This document shows positions 53,695 through 61,962 of a stretch of 64,000 bases of DNA, in pieces; positions within the stretch are counted from its first letter, which is position 1; each line of letters begins with the position of its first letter. The stretch covers positions 4,278,001 through 4,342,000 of the forward strand of contig NZ_CP108414.1 in the NCBI RefSeq assembly GCF_035978755.1, written 5' to 3'. This stretch comes from Streptomyces sp. NBC_01298. GTDB lineage: Bacteria; Actinomycetota; Actinomycetes; Streptomycetales; Streptomycetaceae. Both the position numbers and the translations under genes were made by a program. The notes beneath the pieces were generated by a model. The model was not told where the DNA came from, made no database searches, and was given only the letters and a program-made list of their open reading frames with translations.

Positions 53695-53755
53695 GCCATG
53701 ACCTTAGTCAGCCCGGCGGGGTGATCAGGTCCGCACGGGGAAGCGGGCGCGTTCC

Positions 53756-53787
53756 CCCGGCCCGGAGGGCGCGGTCCCCGGGCCGGG
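53756..53787. terminator. GC-rich hairpin after the CoxG-like gene
   Basis: CCCGGCCCGG and CCGGGCCGGG form a perfect 10-bp stem over 12 bases, 18 bp beyond the stop of the minus-strand CoxG-like gene. Confidence 0.65.
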
Positions 53788-53804
53788 CGGGCGCGGTCCC
53801 CGGG

Positions 53805-54689
53805 TCAGCGGCGGCGGCGCAGGGCGCGGCCCAGGAGGACCGCCGAGGCCACGGCCACGGCGGCGGCCGGGGCGATCCAGCGGAGGTTGGCGTTCGCGGA
53901 GGCGGACGTCGGGGCCGGGACCGGGGCGTAGCGGCCGCGCGGGGGCGCGTGGTCCACCTCCTCCGCGCTGCGGCCGATCATCGTGCGGCGGGCGTGCGCG
54001 GCCTCGGCCGGCGGACGCGGGGGGCCGCCCAGGTCCCCGAGGTCGGCCATGCCTTCGAAGGTGCCCTCCAGGAACGGGTCCAGGGACGGGGGCGGGACCT
54101 CGGTGTCGAACACGGACGCGGTGACCTCGGTGAACCCCGGGCCGGGGTCCTGATCCGGGCCTTGGTCCGCGCCTTGGTCCGCCCCTTGGTCCGCGTCCAC
54201 GTCGCCGCCCAAGTCCGCGTCGGTGTCCACAGCCTCGTCGGCCGGCCCGAAGGCCCCGTCGACCGCGACGGCCGCGAGGTGCCCGGCGGCCCGGTCCAGG
54301 AGGCGGTGTGCGGCCGTGGCGGCCGCGTCGGGGTCGAAGGCGGCGGCGCGCCCGTCGGCGGCGGACTCGGCGGTGAACTCCAGCCGGGTGCCGCCGTCCG
54401 CCTCGGCGAGGCGCAGCGCGAGGGTGAGCTTCACGACCCCGCTCCCCCGCACCTCGGTGCCTTCGCCCGCCAGGGTGAAGCGGTCCGGCTCCTGCTCGGT
54501 GACGGAGAGGGCGCCGCGGTAGGTGACGGTGTGCCCGCCGACCCGCACCTTCAGTCGGCCGGACAGCGGCCCGGCCTCGGTGTCGGCGTCCTGCTGGAGC
54601 CCCGGCACGCACCGCGCCAGCCGGGCGGGGTCGCGCAGCACGGCGCGAACGTCTGCGGAGGGGACCGGTACGAACACCTGATGCTCCAT
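53805..54689 (-). CDS. SRPBCC/CoxG-like protein with C-terminal membrane anchor
   Basis: A 294-residue protein. Residues 1-145 form an SRPBCC fold of the CO-dehydrogenase subunit G type (VPVPSADVRAVLRDPARLARCVPG, LTLALRLAEADGGTRLEFTAESAADGRAA). An acidic Asp/Gln-rich repeat (ADQGADQGPDQDP) and a Pro-rich linker lead to a single membrane segment at about 270-288 with a basic end (RALRRRR). CoxG proteins recruit partner enzymes to the membrane or bind quinone; no cox genes are nearby here. Function in this setting is unknown. Confidence 0.82.
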   Translation of the reverse strand: MEHQVFVPVPSADVRAVLRDPARLARCVPGLQQDADTEAGPLSGRLKVRVGGHTVTYRGALSVTEQEPDRFTLAGEGTEVRGSGVVKLTLALRLAEADGGTRLEFTAESAADGRAAAFDPDAAATAAHRLLDRAAGHLAAVAVDGAFGPADEAVDTDADLGGDVDADQGADQGADQGPDQDPGPGFTEVTASVFDTEVPPPSLDPFLEGTFEGMADLGDLGGPPRPPAEAAHARRTMIGRSAEEVDHAPPRGRYAPVPAPTSASANANLRWIAPAAAVAVASAVLLGRALRRRR

Positions 54690-54719
54690 GCGGACGAGCC
54701 TACCGACGCGGCAGCCCCG

Positions 54720-54779
54720 CCACGAGTACCCCGGCTACGCGTACCCGGCCACGCGTACCCCGGCTACGAGTACCTCGGG
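54720..54779. repeat. 30-bp imperfect repeat at the end of the spermidine synthase gene
   Basis: CACG(A/C)GTACCCCGGCTACG appears twice with a 30-bp period, each followed by shorter CG(C/A)GTACC units. It spans the stop codon at 54764 and the intergenic gap. Confidence 0.7.
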
Positions 54780-56434
54780 TGCGGCAGCGTCGACGGCGGG
54801 AGGCCCCCCACCCGGGTGCGCTCCGTGTCCCGGGCCGCGTCGGCCAGCGACTGCGTGGACAGGGAGCGCAGGGCGGGCGTCTCCCGGTCCACCCGCAGCC
54901 GGGGCACGCCGTCGCGGGCCGCCAGGACGAAGCCCCAGTCCTGCGGGAGCTTCGCCGCGGAGGCGGAGGCGCCGAGCGCCCGGTCGGGGCCGGCGGCGAA
55001 GCCCGAGAGGCGGCCGCCGGCGCTGTAGGGGGCGGTGCGCAGGCCGGCCGCGCGCAGGGTGGCCTCGACGGTCCAGTAGGTACGGGGCCTGGTGCCGGGC
55101 GGCCCCGCGTGGACGGCGAGCCGCCCGCCGGGGCGCAGGGCCCGCGCGGCCAGCCCGTAGAACTCCTGCGAGTACAGCTTCGTGCTGGGCGTGATCCCGG
55201 GGTCGGGCAGGTCGGAGACGATGACGTCGAAGCGGGCCCGGGCGGCGGGTGCGCGCAGCCAGCGGAAGGCGTCCGCGGTGACGACGCCGAGCCGCGGGTC
55301 CTCGTACGCCCGCCCGTTCAGCGCGGAGAGCATCGGGTCGGTCCGGGCGAGCCGCACGACTCCGGGGTCGAGCTCGACGACGGTGACGGAGGCGACGTCG
55401 CGGTAGCGCAGCACCTCGCGGGCGGCGAGTCCGTCGCCGCCGCCGAGGACCAGGACCCGGCCGTGCGGGCCGGTCATCGCGGGGTGCACGAGGGCCTCGT
55501 GGTAGCGGTACTCGTCGTAGCCGCTGACCCGCAGGCGGCCGTCGAGGAAGAGGTCGAGGGAGCGCGGTGAGCCGTTCGGGGGACCGGTGAGGACGAGTTC
55601 CTGCACGCCGGTCTGGACGGCGACGCGCACCTCGCCGCCGTAGACGGCGCGGCGGGCGACGCGTTCGAAGTCGTCGGCGAGGACGGTGGCGCAGCCCAGG
55701 GCGGCGAGGACGGTGATGTTGACGGCGACGAGCAGCCAGCGGGCGCGGCGGCTCAGGTCCCGGCGGAACAGCCACAGGACGAGGCCGCCGCCCGCGACGA
55801 CGTTGATGGTCCCGGTGAGCATGGCGCCGGTGAGCTGCCCGAGGACGGGCAGCAGCAGGAAGGGGAAGGCGAGGCCGCCGACGAGGGCGCCGACGTAGTC
55901 GGCGGCGAACAGGTCGGCGACGGCGCCGCCCGCGTCCTGTCTGCGGATGCGCTGGATGAGGACCATCAGGAGCGGGATCTCGGCGCCGATGAGGACGCCG
56001 ATGGCGAAGGAGAAGGCGACCAGCGCGGGCCGGGACTCCCCCAGCCAGGCGAAGCTGGCGTAGAGCGCCATGGCCGAGAGCCCGCCGAGCAGGGCGAGGC
56101 CCGCTTCGACGAGGGCGAAGCCGAAGGCGGGGCGGCCGCGCAGGGCCTTGGCCAGCAGGGAGCCGACGCCCATGGCGAAGACCATGACGGACAGCACGAC
56201 CGACGCCTGGGTGACGGAGTCGCCGACGAGGTACGAGCCGAGGGCGAGCAGCTCCAGTTCGTATACGAGCCCGCAGGCGGCGCAGACGAACACGGTGGCC
56301 AGGACGAGGAGTCGGCCGGTCCTGGGCCGTACGGGCAGGGCGGCCGGGACGCGGGCCACACCGCGCGGCTCCGGAGCCGGATGGCGGCGCCACCGGGTGC
56401 GAAGCACCCCGCGCGGGGCGGAACGGTCGATCAT
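54764..56434 (-). CDS. Membrane-bound spermidine synthase-like protein
   Basis: A 556-residue protein. The N-terminal half (about 40-250) has seven membrane segments (for example [25 protein letters not shown]). The C-terminal half (about 270-500) is an aminopropyltransferase domain: [32 protein letters not shown] (SAM-type glycine motif), [25 protein letters not shown] and the catalytic-loop [15 protein letters not shown] (Asp). The membrane-fused type is common in actinobacteria; its true product is not settled. ATG 56434 has no strong ribosome site. It precedes the CoxG-like gene on the same strand. Confidence 0.88.
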   Translation of the reverse strand: MIDRSAPRGVLRTRWRRHPAPEPRGVARVPAALPVRPRTGRLLVLATVFVCAACGLVYELELLALGSYLVGDSVTQASVVLSVMVFAMGVGSLLAKALRGRPAFGFALVEAGLALLGGLSAMALYASFAWLGESRPALVAFSFAIGVLIGAEIPLLMVLIQRIRRQDAGGAVADLFAADYVGALVGGLAFPFLLLPVLGQLTGAMLTGTINVVAGGGLVLWLFRRDLSRRARWLLVAVNITVLAALGCATVLADDFERVARRAVYGGEVRVAVQTGVQELVLTGPPNGSPRSLDLFLDGRLRVSGYDEYRYHEALVHPAMTGPHGRVLVLGGGDGLAAREVLRYRDVASVTVVELDPGVVRLARTDPMLSALNGRAYEDPRLGVVTADAFRWLRAPAARARFDVIVSDLPDPGITPSTKLYSQEFYGLAARALRPGGRLAVHAGPPGTRPRTYWTVEATLRAAGLRTAPYSAGGRLSGFAAGPDRALGASASAAKLPQDWGFVLAARDGVPRLRVDRETPALRSLSTQSLADAARDTERTRVGGLPPSTLPHPRYS

Positions 56435-56604
56435 GAAGCGAACCGTACGTCACGGCCTGCTCGCATCCGGTCACCCACATGGGTGTAAGTGGCGCACTGG
56501 TTCGGGCAGTTGGCGTAACCATCCGGCAACTCCGCCACGCCGCGCCCCCGGCGCCGCCGGATCGGCGCCGGATCGGCGCCGGCGCCCCCAGCCAGGCGGA
56601 CGGC

Positions 56605-57186
56605 CTAGATCAGCACCGGCGCCTGCGCGCCCAATTGCGCGGCGCCCGGCGCGCCCGCGTCGGCTCCGGCGCCCGCCGCGGACGTCCGTACGCCGACCCG
56701 GGTACGGGTGGCCACCAACTGCCCTTCCTGCGGATACGCGTGCCAGGTCCGCCATCGGACCTGGCCCTCGTAGCGCTGCGCGAGCATGGCGGTGAAGGCG
56801 TGCGGGCTGCCGGGGAAGGTGCCGGCGAGCCCGTTCGGGTGATCCGCGACCAGCGCGAGCAGTTCCTGGGCCCGCCCGGCGAAGGAGCCGCGCGAGAGGT
56901 TCTCGACCCGCGCGGCGAACTCGTACTCCCAGTCGCCGACGCGCTTGGCCACGCCGAGCGGTAGCGGGGTGCTGCTGCCGGGCATGCAGGCGACGGTCTC
57001 GGAGCAGAGCACGTCGCCCTCCTCCAGGAGCACCTGGTGGGAGGCGCCGAGCAGGCGCAACTCCACTTTCGCGCCACCCAGTTCGAGGTTCAGTACGGCC
57101 AGGGCGGGCAGCCGCTCCCGACCCAGGGCCCAGGCGAGATCGGCGGCACGCGTGTCGGTATAGGTGGTCTGGAGGGTCGTGAGCAT
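56605..57186 (-). CDS. DUF2617 protein
   Basis: A 193-residue soluble protein of the DUF2617 family. LQTTYTDTRAADLAWALGRE at the start, VELRLLGASHQVLLEEGDVLCSETVAC and GDWEYEFAARVENLSRGSF are the conserved parts. Function is unknown. The ATG at 57186 has GGAGCCGACTC upstream and removes a 41-residue low-quality extension. It has the usual place next to the spermidine synthase-like gene. Confidence 0.83.
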   Translation of the reverse strand: MLTTLQTTYTDTRAADLAWALGRERLPALAVLNLELGGAKVELRLLGASHQVLLEEGDVLCSETVACMPGSSTPLPLGVAKRVGDWEYEFAARVENLSRGSFAGRAQELLALVADHPNGLAGTFPGSPHAFTAMLAQRYEGQVRWRTWHAYPQEGQLVATRTRVGVRTSAAGAGADAGAPGAAQLGAQAPVLI

Positions 57187-57565
57187 GAGTCGGCTCCGCA
57201 AACGCGCGAGGGAGATGGGCCGGGGCCCGCCAGCGGTAGTCAACGGGTGGGGGGACACCGGCACGGGTCCACAGGAAGTCCAGGGAGGTCCGAGGACTGG
57301 TCTACTCAACCGAGGGAATCATGAAAGGCACGGCACTCACAGCGTTTTTACCCAAGTTGCAGGGGTTTACATCCCCTCGGGGGCTACACAGTTCACGTGT
57401 TCAACCGCATGCCGCCCGTACGCCGTAATGCGCGGCCGTGACGTCCGAACAAGAAGACGCCCGACGGAAGTTGTGCCCGGCGGGCGCCTCACGTATGCGG
57501 GACGCGGTACGAAGGATGGTCCGGCGTCGGAAGCCATGGATCCCATGGATCCATGCTGCCCCGTG
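57187..57565. other. Intergenic stretch between DUF2617 and the Cys/Ser-rich gene
   Basis: About 380 bp upstream of the DUF2617 gene and downstream of the small Cys/Ser-rich gene. It has lower GC at 57310-57440 (runs such as CAGCGTTTTTACC), which suits a promoter for the DUF2617 gene. A frame starting GTG 57438 on the plus strand has no recognisable product. No RNA gene was seen. Confidence 0.5.
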
Positions 57566-57832
57566 TCAGCTGGAACCGCATCCTCCGCCGCCACCGCAGG
57601 ACGAGGACGACGAACCGCAGCTGGACGAGGAGGAGCCACAGCTGGACGAGGAGGAGCCGCACGAGGAGGAGTGGCCCGAGGAACCGCTCCCGGCCCACCA
57701 GCCCACCGCACCGCCACCGGTGGCACTGCCGCCCCCGCGGCCACCGCGGCCCCCACCGCCACCTCGGGCCTTGACCGCCACCACGACGATCACCACGACC
57801 ACCGCCACGAAGATCACTATTCCGAGGATCAT
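57566..57832 (-). CDS. Small membrane protein with Cys/Ser-repeat tail (88 aa)
   Basis: An 88-residue protein: an N-terminal membrane segment (MILGIVIFVAVVVVIVVVAV), then a Gly/Arg-rich linker, then a tail of three CGSSSSS units ending CGGGGGCGSS. The 18-bp coding repeat makes the tail regular, with Cys spaced every seven residues. AGAGGGGTCGGGGG before ATG 57832 is a plausible ribosome site. I recall similar short proteins in Streptomyces but no function. The tail could bind metal, form cross-links or be modified; none of this is shown. Confidence 0.65.
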   Translation of the reverse strand: MILGIVIFVAVVVVIVVVAVKARGGGGGRGGRGGGSATGGGAVGWWAGSGSSGHSSSCGSSSSSCGSSSSSCGSSSSSCGGGGGCGSS

Positions 57833-57969
57833 CCCCCGACCCCTCTCTGCTGCCCCGGTTCCCCGGGGTGCGGGATCCCCTTCGTCCCGCGTGCTGGGGG
57901 GATGCCCGCGCCCTGCGCGACCCAAAGCACACTTGAGCAAGTCCAGAGCTTCCCCGCAGGATTGCGCCC

Positions 57970-58731
57970 ATGAGCGATCCCGAACGCACCCATCGCCCCG
58001 CCCGCCCCTTCCTCAACCGCAAGCTGGCGGCCTTCGGCACCACGATCTTCGCGGAGATGTCCGCCCTGGCCACCGCCACGGGATCGATCAACCTCGGCCA
58101 GGGTTTCCCCGACACCGACGGCCCCGCCGAGATCGCCGAGGCGGCGGTGCGCGCGATCCGCGACGGCCGGGGCAACCAGTACCCGCCGGGCCCCGGCGTT
58201 CCGGAGCTGCGTACGGCGATCGCCGCCCACCAGCAGCGCTTCTACGGCCTGGCCTACGACCCGGACACCGAGGTGCTCGTCACCGCCGGAGCCACCGAGG
58301 CCATCGCGGCCTCGCTCCTGGCCCTGCTGGAGCCGGGCGACGAGGTCATCGCCCTGGAGCCCTTCTACGACTCCTACGCCGCCTGCATCGCGATGGCCGG
58401 GGCCGTCCGGGTGCCGCTGACCCTGCGCGCCCCGGACTTCCGCCTCGACCTGGACGCGCTGCGCGCGGCGGTCACCCCCCGCACCCGCCTCCTGCTGCTG
58501 AACACCCCGCACAATCCGACGGGCACCGTCCTGACCCCCGCCGAACTGGCCGCGGTCGCCGAGCTGGCCGTCTCGCGCGACCTGCTGGTCATCACGGACG
58601 AGGTGTACGAGCACCTGGTCTTCGAGGGCGTCCACACCCCGCTGGCGAGCCTGCCGGGCATGCGCGAGCGCACGGTCACCATCTCCTCCGCCGGCAAGAG
58701 CTTCTCCTTCACGGGCTGGAAGGTCGGCTGA
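57970..58731 (+). pseudogene. dapC-like aminotransferase truncated at the GWKVG motif
   Basis: The frame encodes the first 253 residues of a class I/II PLP aminotransferase: LNRKLAAFGTTIFAEMSALA, NLGQGFPDTDGP, NQYPPGPGVPELRTAI, NTPHNPTGTVLT, the PLP-region DEVYEHLVFEG, and the PLP Lys in SSAGKSFSFTGWKVG. It then stops at TGA 58729-58731, exactly where homologues continue WVTG and another 130 residues. Up to this point the sequence is undamaged, so loss is due to replacement of the 3' part, not decay. A full-length second copy begins at 58843. The break lies in the gene that, as I recall, TG1-type integrases use as attB. Confidence 0.85.
58698..58731. mobile_element. Candidate integrase attachment junction (attL) in the dapC-like gene
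   Basis: Homology between the truncated and complete aminotransferase genes runs through TTCACGGGCTGGAAGGTCGG and ends abruptly at 58730/58731 (GGCTG|AGTC against GGCTG|GGTT at 59580). Sequence to the right has no resemblance to the gene. As I recall, the attB of actinophage TG1 lies in this gene in Streptomyces, probably around this motif. The integrase gene itself is not in the window. Confidence 0.6.
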
Positions 58732-58842
58732 GTCAAGCCTCATTCACCTAACCATTCTACGCCCGCGCGTGATCATGCCCTCTTGCCTCCGACAGGATGG
58801 CCGCAGACGATCGGCATCAGACGCGAGAGAGATGGTGGGGAC

Positions 58843-60000
58843 ATGGGCGACAGGCCACTGCTGAACCGCAGGCTGGACGGATTCGGCACGACGATCTTCG
58901 CGGAGATGTCGGCGCTGGCGGTGAAGACGGGAGCCATCAACCTTGGCCAAGGCTTCCCCGACACCGACGGCCCCGAAGCCGTCCGGGAGGCAGCGGTCCG
59001 AGCTCTGCGCGATGGTAGGGGTAACCAGTACCCGCCCGGCCCCGGCGTCCCCGAGCTGCGCACCGCGATCACCGACCACCAGCAGCGCTTCTACGGCCTG
59101 ACCCTCGACCCCGACACGGAGGTCCTGGTCACGGCGGGCGCGACCGAGGCGATCGCCGCCACGGTGCTCGCGCTGCTGGAGCCCGGCGACGAGGTCATCG
59201 CCTTCGAGCCGTACTACGACTCGTACGCGGCCTGCATCAGCATGGCCGGCGCCACCCGTGTCCCCCTGACCCTCCGCGCCCCCGACTTCCGCCCGGACCT
59301 CGACGCGCTCCGGGACCTGGTAACCGACCGCACCCGCCTGCTGCTGCTCAACTCCCCGCACAACCCGACGGGCATGGTGCTGACCCGGGAGGAGCTGACC
59401 GCCATCGCCGAACTGGCGGTCGAACGAGACCTGATCGTGGTGACCGACGAGGTGTACGAGCACCTGGTCTTCGAAGGCGAGCACATCCCGCTCATCTCCC
59501 TGCCGGGGATGCGCGACCGCACCGTCTCGATCTCCTCTGCCGGGAAGACCTTCTCGTTCACGGGTTGGAAGGTTGGCTGGGTTACCGCGTCCGCACCGCT
59601 GGTCACGGCCATCCGCACGGCCAAGCAGTTCCTGACGTACGTGTCGTCCGGGCCGTTCCAGTACGCGGTCGCGGAGGCACTGCGCCTACCGGACGACTAC
59701 TTCACCGGCTTCCGCGAGGATCTGCGCGCGAAGCGCGGCATCCTCGCCGACGGGCTCACGGCGGCGGGCTTCGAGGTCTTCCACCCCCAAGGCACGTACT
59801 TCATCACCACTGACATCGCCTCCCTCGGCGAGAAGGACGGCCTGGCCTTCTGCCGGAGCCTGCCGGAGCGGTGTGGCGTGGTCGCCGTCCCCAACGCGGT
59901 CTTCTACGACGACCCCGAGGCCGGCCGCAGCCAGGTCCGCTTCGCCTTCTGCAAGCGGGAGGACGTCCTGCGAGAGGCTGTTTCCCGCCTTCAGCAATGA
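58843..60000 (+). CDS. Class I/II aminotransferase, dapC-like, full-length second copy
   Basis: A 385-residue PLP aminotransferase of the family annotated as N-succinyldiaminopimelate aminotransferase in Streptomyces, a step to lysine and peptidoglycan diaminopimelate. It has all landmarks: INLGQGFPDTDGP, NSPHNPTGMVLT, DEVYEHLVFEG, the PLP Lys in SSAGKTFSFTGWKVGWV, and a C-terminal FYDDPEAGRSQVRFAFCK with the substrate-carboxylate Arg. It is roughly 80 percent identical by eye to the truncated copy 110 bp upstream, so it is not a recent duplicate. ATG 58843 has GGTGGGG upstream. It may replace the function of the broken copy. Substrate specificity remains unproven. Confidence 0.9.
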   Translation: MGDRPLLNRRLDGFGTTIFAEMSALAVKTGAINLGQGFPDTDGPEAVREAAVRALRDGRGNQYPPGPGVPELRTAITDHQQRFYGLTLDPDTEVLVTAGATEAIAATVLALLEPGDEVIAFEPYYDSYAACISMAGATRVPLTLRAPDFRPDLDALRDLVTDRTRLLLLNSPHNPTGMVLTREELTAIAELAVERDLIVVTDEVYEHLVFEGEHIPLISLPGMRDRTVSISSAGKTFSFTGWKVGWVTASAPLVTAIRTAKQFLTYVSSGPFQYAVAEALRLPDDYFTGFREDLRAKRGILADGLTAAGFEVFHPQGTYFITTDIASLGEKDGLAFCRSLPERCGVVAVPNAVFYDDPEAGRSQVRFAFCKREDVLREAVSRLQQ

Positions 60001-60031
60001 TGAGCGCCCCTGCCACTGACCGCCGAACCAT

Positions 60032-60055
60032 CGCCCTGGCTTACGGCCCAGGGCG
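60032..60055. terminator. Hairpin between the aminotransferase and the MBL gene
   Basis: CGCCCTGG and CCAGGGCG arms over an eight-base loop, between convergent genes. Confidence 0.6.
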
Positions 60056-60136
60056 AACGGTCCACCATTTCTCTGGCCAAAGCTGGAAGCAGCCGGATTG
60101 ACAGCTGGCGACAGCAGAGCTGTCTTCCTGGCTAGA

Positions 60137-61252
60137 TCAACCGAGACCGGTATCTGAGGCGTTGGTTGCTGATGCCGCGAGAGCGGTGGATCGCTGCCGC
60201 GGCACCGGCAGAACGGCATGGCACAGGGGACTGCCTACCGACACCAGGACAAAGTCACGATGATTCTGCAGCGGTGGGTCGAAGAGCAGCCCCCCGGAGT
60301 CTGCGGTGACAGAGATCGTTCCCGCACAGCAGCGGCCGTGCTCGCGACCGGAGGCCGGCCTGGGGGCCAGGTGGTGGTCTGAGACGCGGAGATCCTTGTC
60401 GTGGCATTGGACGGACAGCTGAGTGCACGCGATATGCGCGCCGGGTGCCGCCGACCGGACGCCCGCCACGATCTCCTGGTTGGGGTTGCGAGGGCGCAGC
60501 ACACTTCCGATGGAGAAGACCACAAGCTCGGGGGCGACGAGCTGAGTGAGCGAGTTGGCGAACTCCCCTGCCTTACGACTGCTTCCGGGCAGCCCGCCAT
60601 GGTGCGGAAAGACCAGGACCGGTGCAGTCAAGTCCTGCCCGGAGTCCACAATGTGCGCGAGCCCGGCCGCATCGACATCAGCGGCGAGAAGCGCGACCGG
60701 CTGCTCGTCCAGGTGAACCCGAATCACCACGGACATCGAATTGCTGTCCAGCGGGCCGTGATCGCCGGGACGGGTCACGCTGCCCGCACCCACCATCATC
60801 AAATTGGGGTGGACGACCTCGAGCCGTGCCCGCCCGCAGCGTAGGACCTCCCCGGACGACGTGGTGATCATCTGGTGCCGGTCCAGGCCGCCCTTCCTCT
60901 GCCGGAGGTGCACGGCACGGAGAACGCGCTCCCAGATTGCCGTGTCCTTGCTCCAGTCTGGGTTGAACCAGACAGTGCCGACTGTGTACGTGTCGTCGAG
61001 GAGCAGCGTGGGCGATCCCCCTGCGTGGTCCTTGTCCGAATGGGAAAGGACCAGGTGAACAATCCTTGTGATCTTCCGCCGCTCCAGCTCTGCCTGGAGT
61101 GTGTCCGTTGGCGCGGCATCGATGACCGCGCACAGCGGTCCGTCATGGACCACTGCCGAATTGCCGTGCCCGACGTCGAGAATGGTGATGCCGAGCGAGT
61201 CGGCGATGCTGCCCTGCATACCCTGACTGGGCTCAGCGCGATCGTCGCTCAC
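60137..61252 (-). CDS. ComEC-like metallo-beta-lactamase-fold hydrolase
   Basis: A 371-residue soluble protein resembling the MBL domain of ComEC/Rec2. Seen in order: ITILDVGHGNSAVV (the DVGxGxS start), LVLSHSDKDHAGGS (metal motif, about 69-80), a middle domain, VALLAADVDAAGL (metal Asp), VLVFPHHGGLPGSS (second metal His pair) and LVVFSIGSVLRPRNPNQE. ComEC relatives are nucleases; a stand-alone soluble form with no membrane part suggests a nuclease or phosphodiesterase effector. The GTG at 61252 overlaps the TGA of the receiver gene (GTGA); ATG 61264 is an alternative. It is the last gene of the three-gene operon. Confidence 0.83.
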   Translation of the reverse strand: MSDDRAEPSQGMQGSIADSLGITILDVGHGNSAVVHDGPLCAVIDAAPTDTLQAELERRKITRIVHLVLSHSDKDHAGGSPTLLLDDTYTVGTVWFNPDWSKDTAIWERVLRAVHLRQRKGGLDRHQMITTSSGEVLRCGRARLEVVHPNLMMVGAGSVTRPGDHGPLDSNSMSVVIRVHLDEQPVALLAADVDAAGLAHIVDSGQDLTAPVLVFPHHGGLPGSSRKAGEFANSLTQLVAPELVVFSIGSVLRPRNPNQEIVAGVRSAAPGAHIACTQLSVQCHDKDLRVSDHHLAPRPASGREHGRCCAGTISVTADSGGLLFDPPLQNHRDFVLVSVGSPLCHAVLPVPRQRSTALAASATNASDTGLG

Positions 61253-61959
61253 GCCGACATCCATCCCTGCGGAAGCTCGGGTGACAGTGCGATGTTGCTG
61301 TAATAGAGGTCTTCGGCCTTCCTCGCATAGCAGTTGACGTCCGCATCCAGCCACTGCCCGGCCAGGCTCTCACCTCGCAGACCAGTCACCTCCAGGATCG
61401 GGTCGAGCGGCATCCAGACGGGAGTGTTGACCCTCCAGCCGACCACGACGACCTTCGCCTGGCGAACCTCTCCCTCGGGGGCGACCTCGAGGATTTCGAT
61501 GGGCGTGGGGAAGGTTCTGCGTTCGCGGGCGACGTCGCCGTTCAGTTCGGCCACTGTGTAATCGATGGCCGGCAGGATCTCCTCGGACAGATCGGTCTTG
61601 GCAACCACCTGGGGGATACCTTGCCGCCAGCGGCGGATCGACCCCTGCTGAGTGGTGTTGATATGGCTACTGATTAGTACCGCCGGAAGCGGCGCCTCGC
61701 CGTGCAGATTAGCCTTGCTAACCACCTCCGCGCCCGTAAAACGGACCCGCCCGTGGCTGCTGAGCACGTGGTCGCAGACGAGGGCGTCGTACCTCCCAAC
61801 GAGCGAGGCCAGGAAGGCGTCAGCGTCCATGTCCGGATCGAACTCCGTGATGAGGGTGGTTCGGAAGCCGGCATCCTTGAGCCGATCCTCCGCAGCCATG
61901 GCATCCCGTCGGTCATCATCGGCGATAACGACCGACGCTCCCCTGGACAGCGTCAACAC
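61249..61959 (-). CDS. Receiver-domain protein with unknown C-terminal domain
   Basis: A 236-residue protein. Residues 6-135 form a response-regulator receiver with the full phosphorylation set: D14/D15 (VVIADDD), D63 (ALVCDHVLSS), S97/S98 (AVLISSH) and K121 (QVVAKTDL). After a helix comes a domain of about 90 residues (IEILEVAPEGEVRQAKVVVVGWRVNTPVWMPLDP...) with no helix-turn-helix and no match that I know, so it is unlikely to be a transcription factor of a standard type. The start is GTG at 61959, three bases after the kinase stop. The operon suggests that the kinase phosphorylates it and that it acts on the MBL protein. Confidence 0.8.
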   Translation of the reverse strand: MLTLSRGASVVIADDDRRDAMAAEDRLKDAGFRTTLITEFDPDMDADAFLASLVGRYDALVCDHVLSSHGRVRFTGAEVVSKANLHGEAPLPAVLISSHINTTQQGSIRRWRQGIPQVVAKTDLSEEILPAIDYTVAELNGDVARERRTFPTPIEILEVAPEGEVRQAKVVVVGWRVNTPVWMPLDPILEVTGLRGESLAGQWLDADVNCYARKAEDLYYSNIALSPELPQGWMSA

Positions 61960-61962
61960 TTG

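Noticed and set aside
57438..58751. Long plus-strand frame covering the Cys/Ser gene and the truncated aminotransferase
   Set aside because: Its acidic Glu/Pro-rich part is the antisense of the CGSSSSS repeats and the rest is a shifted reading of the aminotransferase; it has no recognisable domain.
57970..60000. Plain tandem duplication of the dapC-like gene with later decay
   Set aside because: The first copy shows no point damage and ends abruptly at one motif, the copies are well diverged, and the flanking sequence changes character there. Integration explains this better, although it is not proven.
60137..61252. Natural-competence ComEC gene
   Set aside because: Only the MBL domain is present, with no membrane channel domain, and the gene is in an operon with a kinase and a receiver protein.
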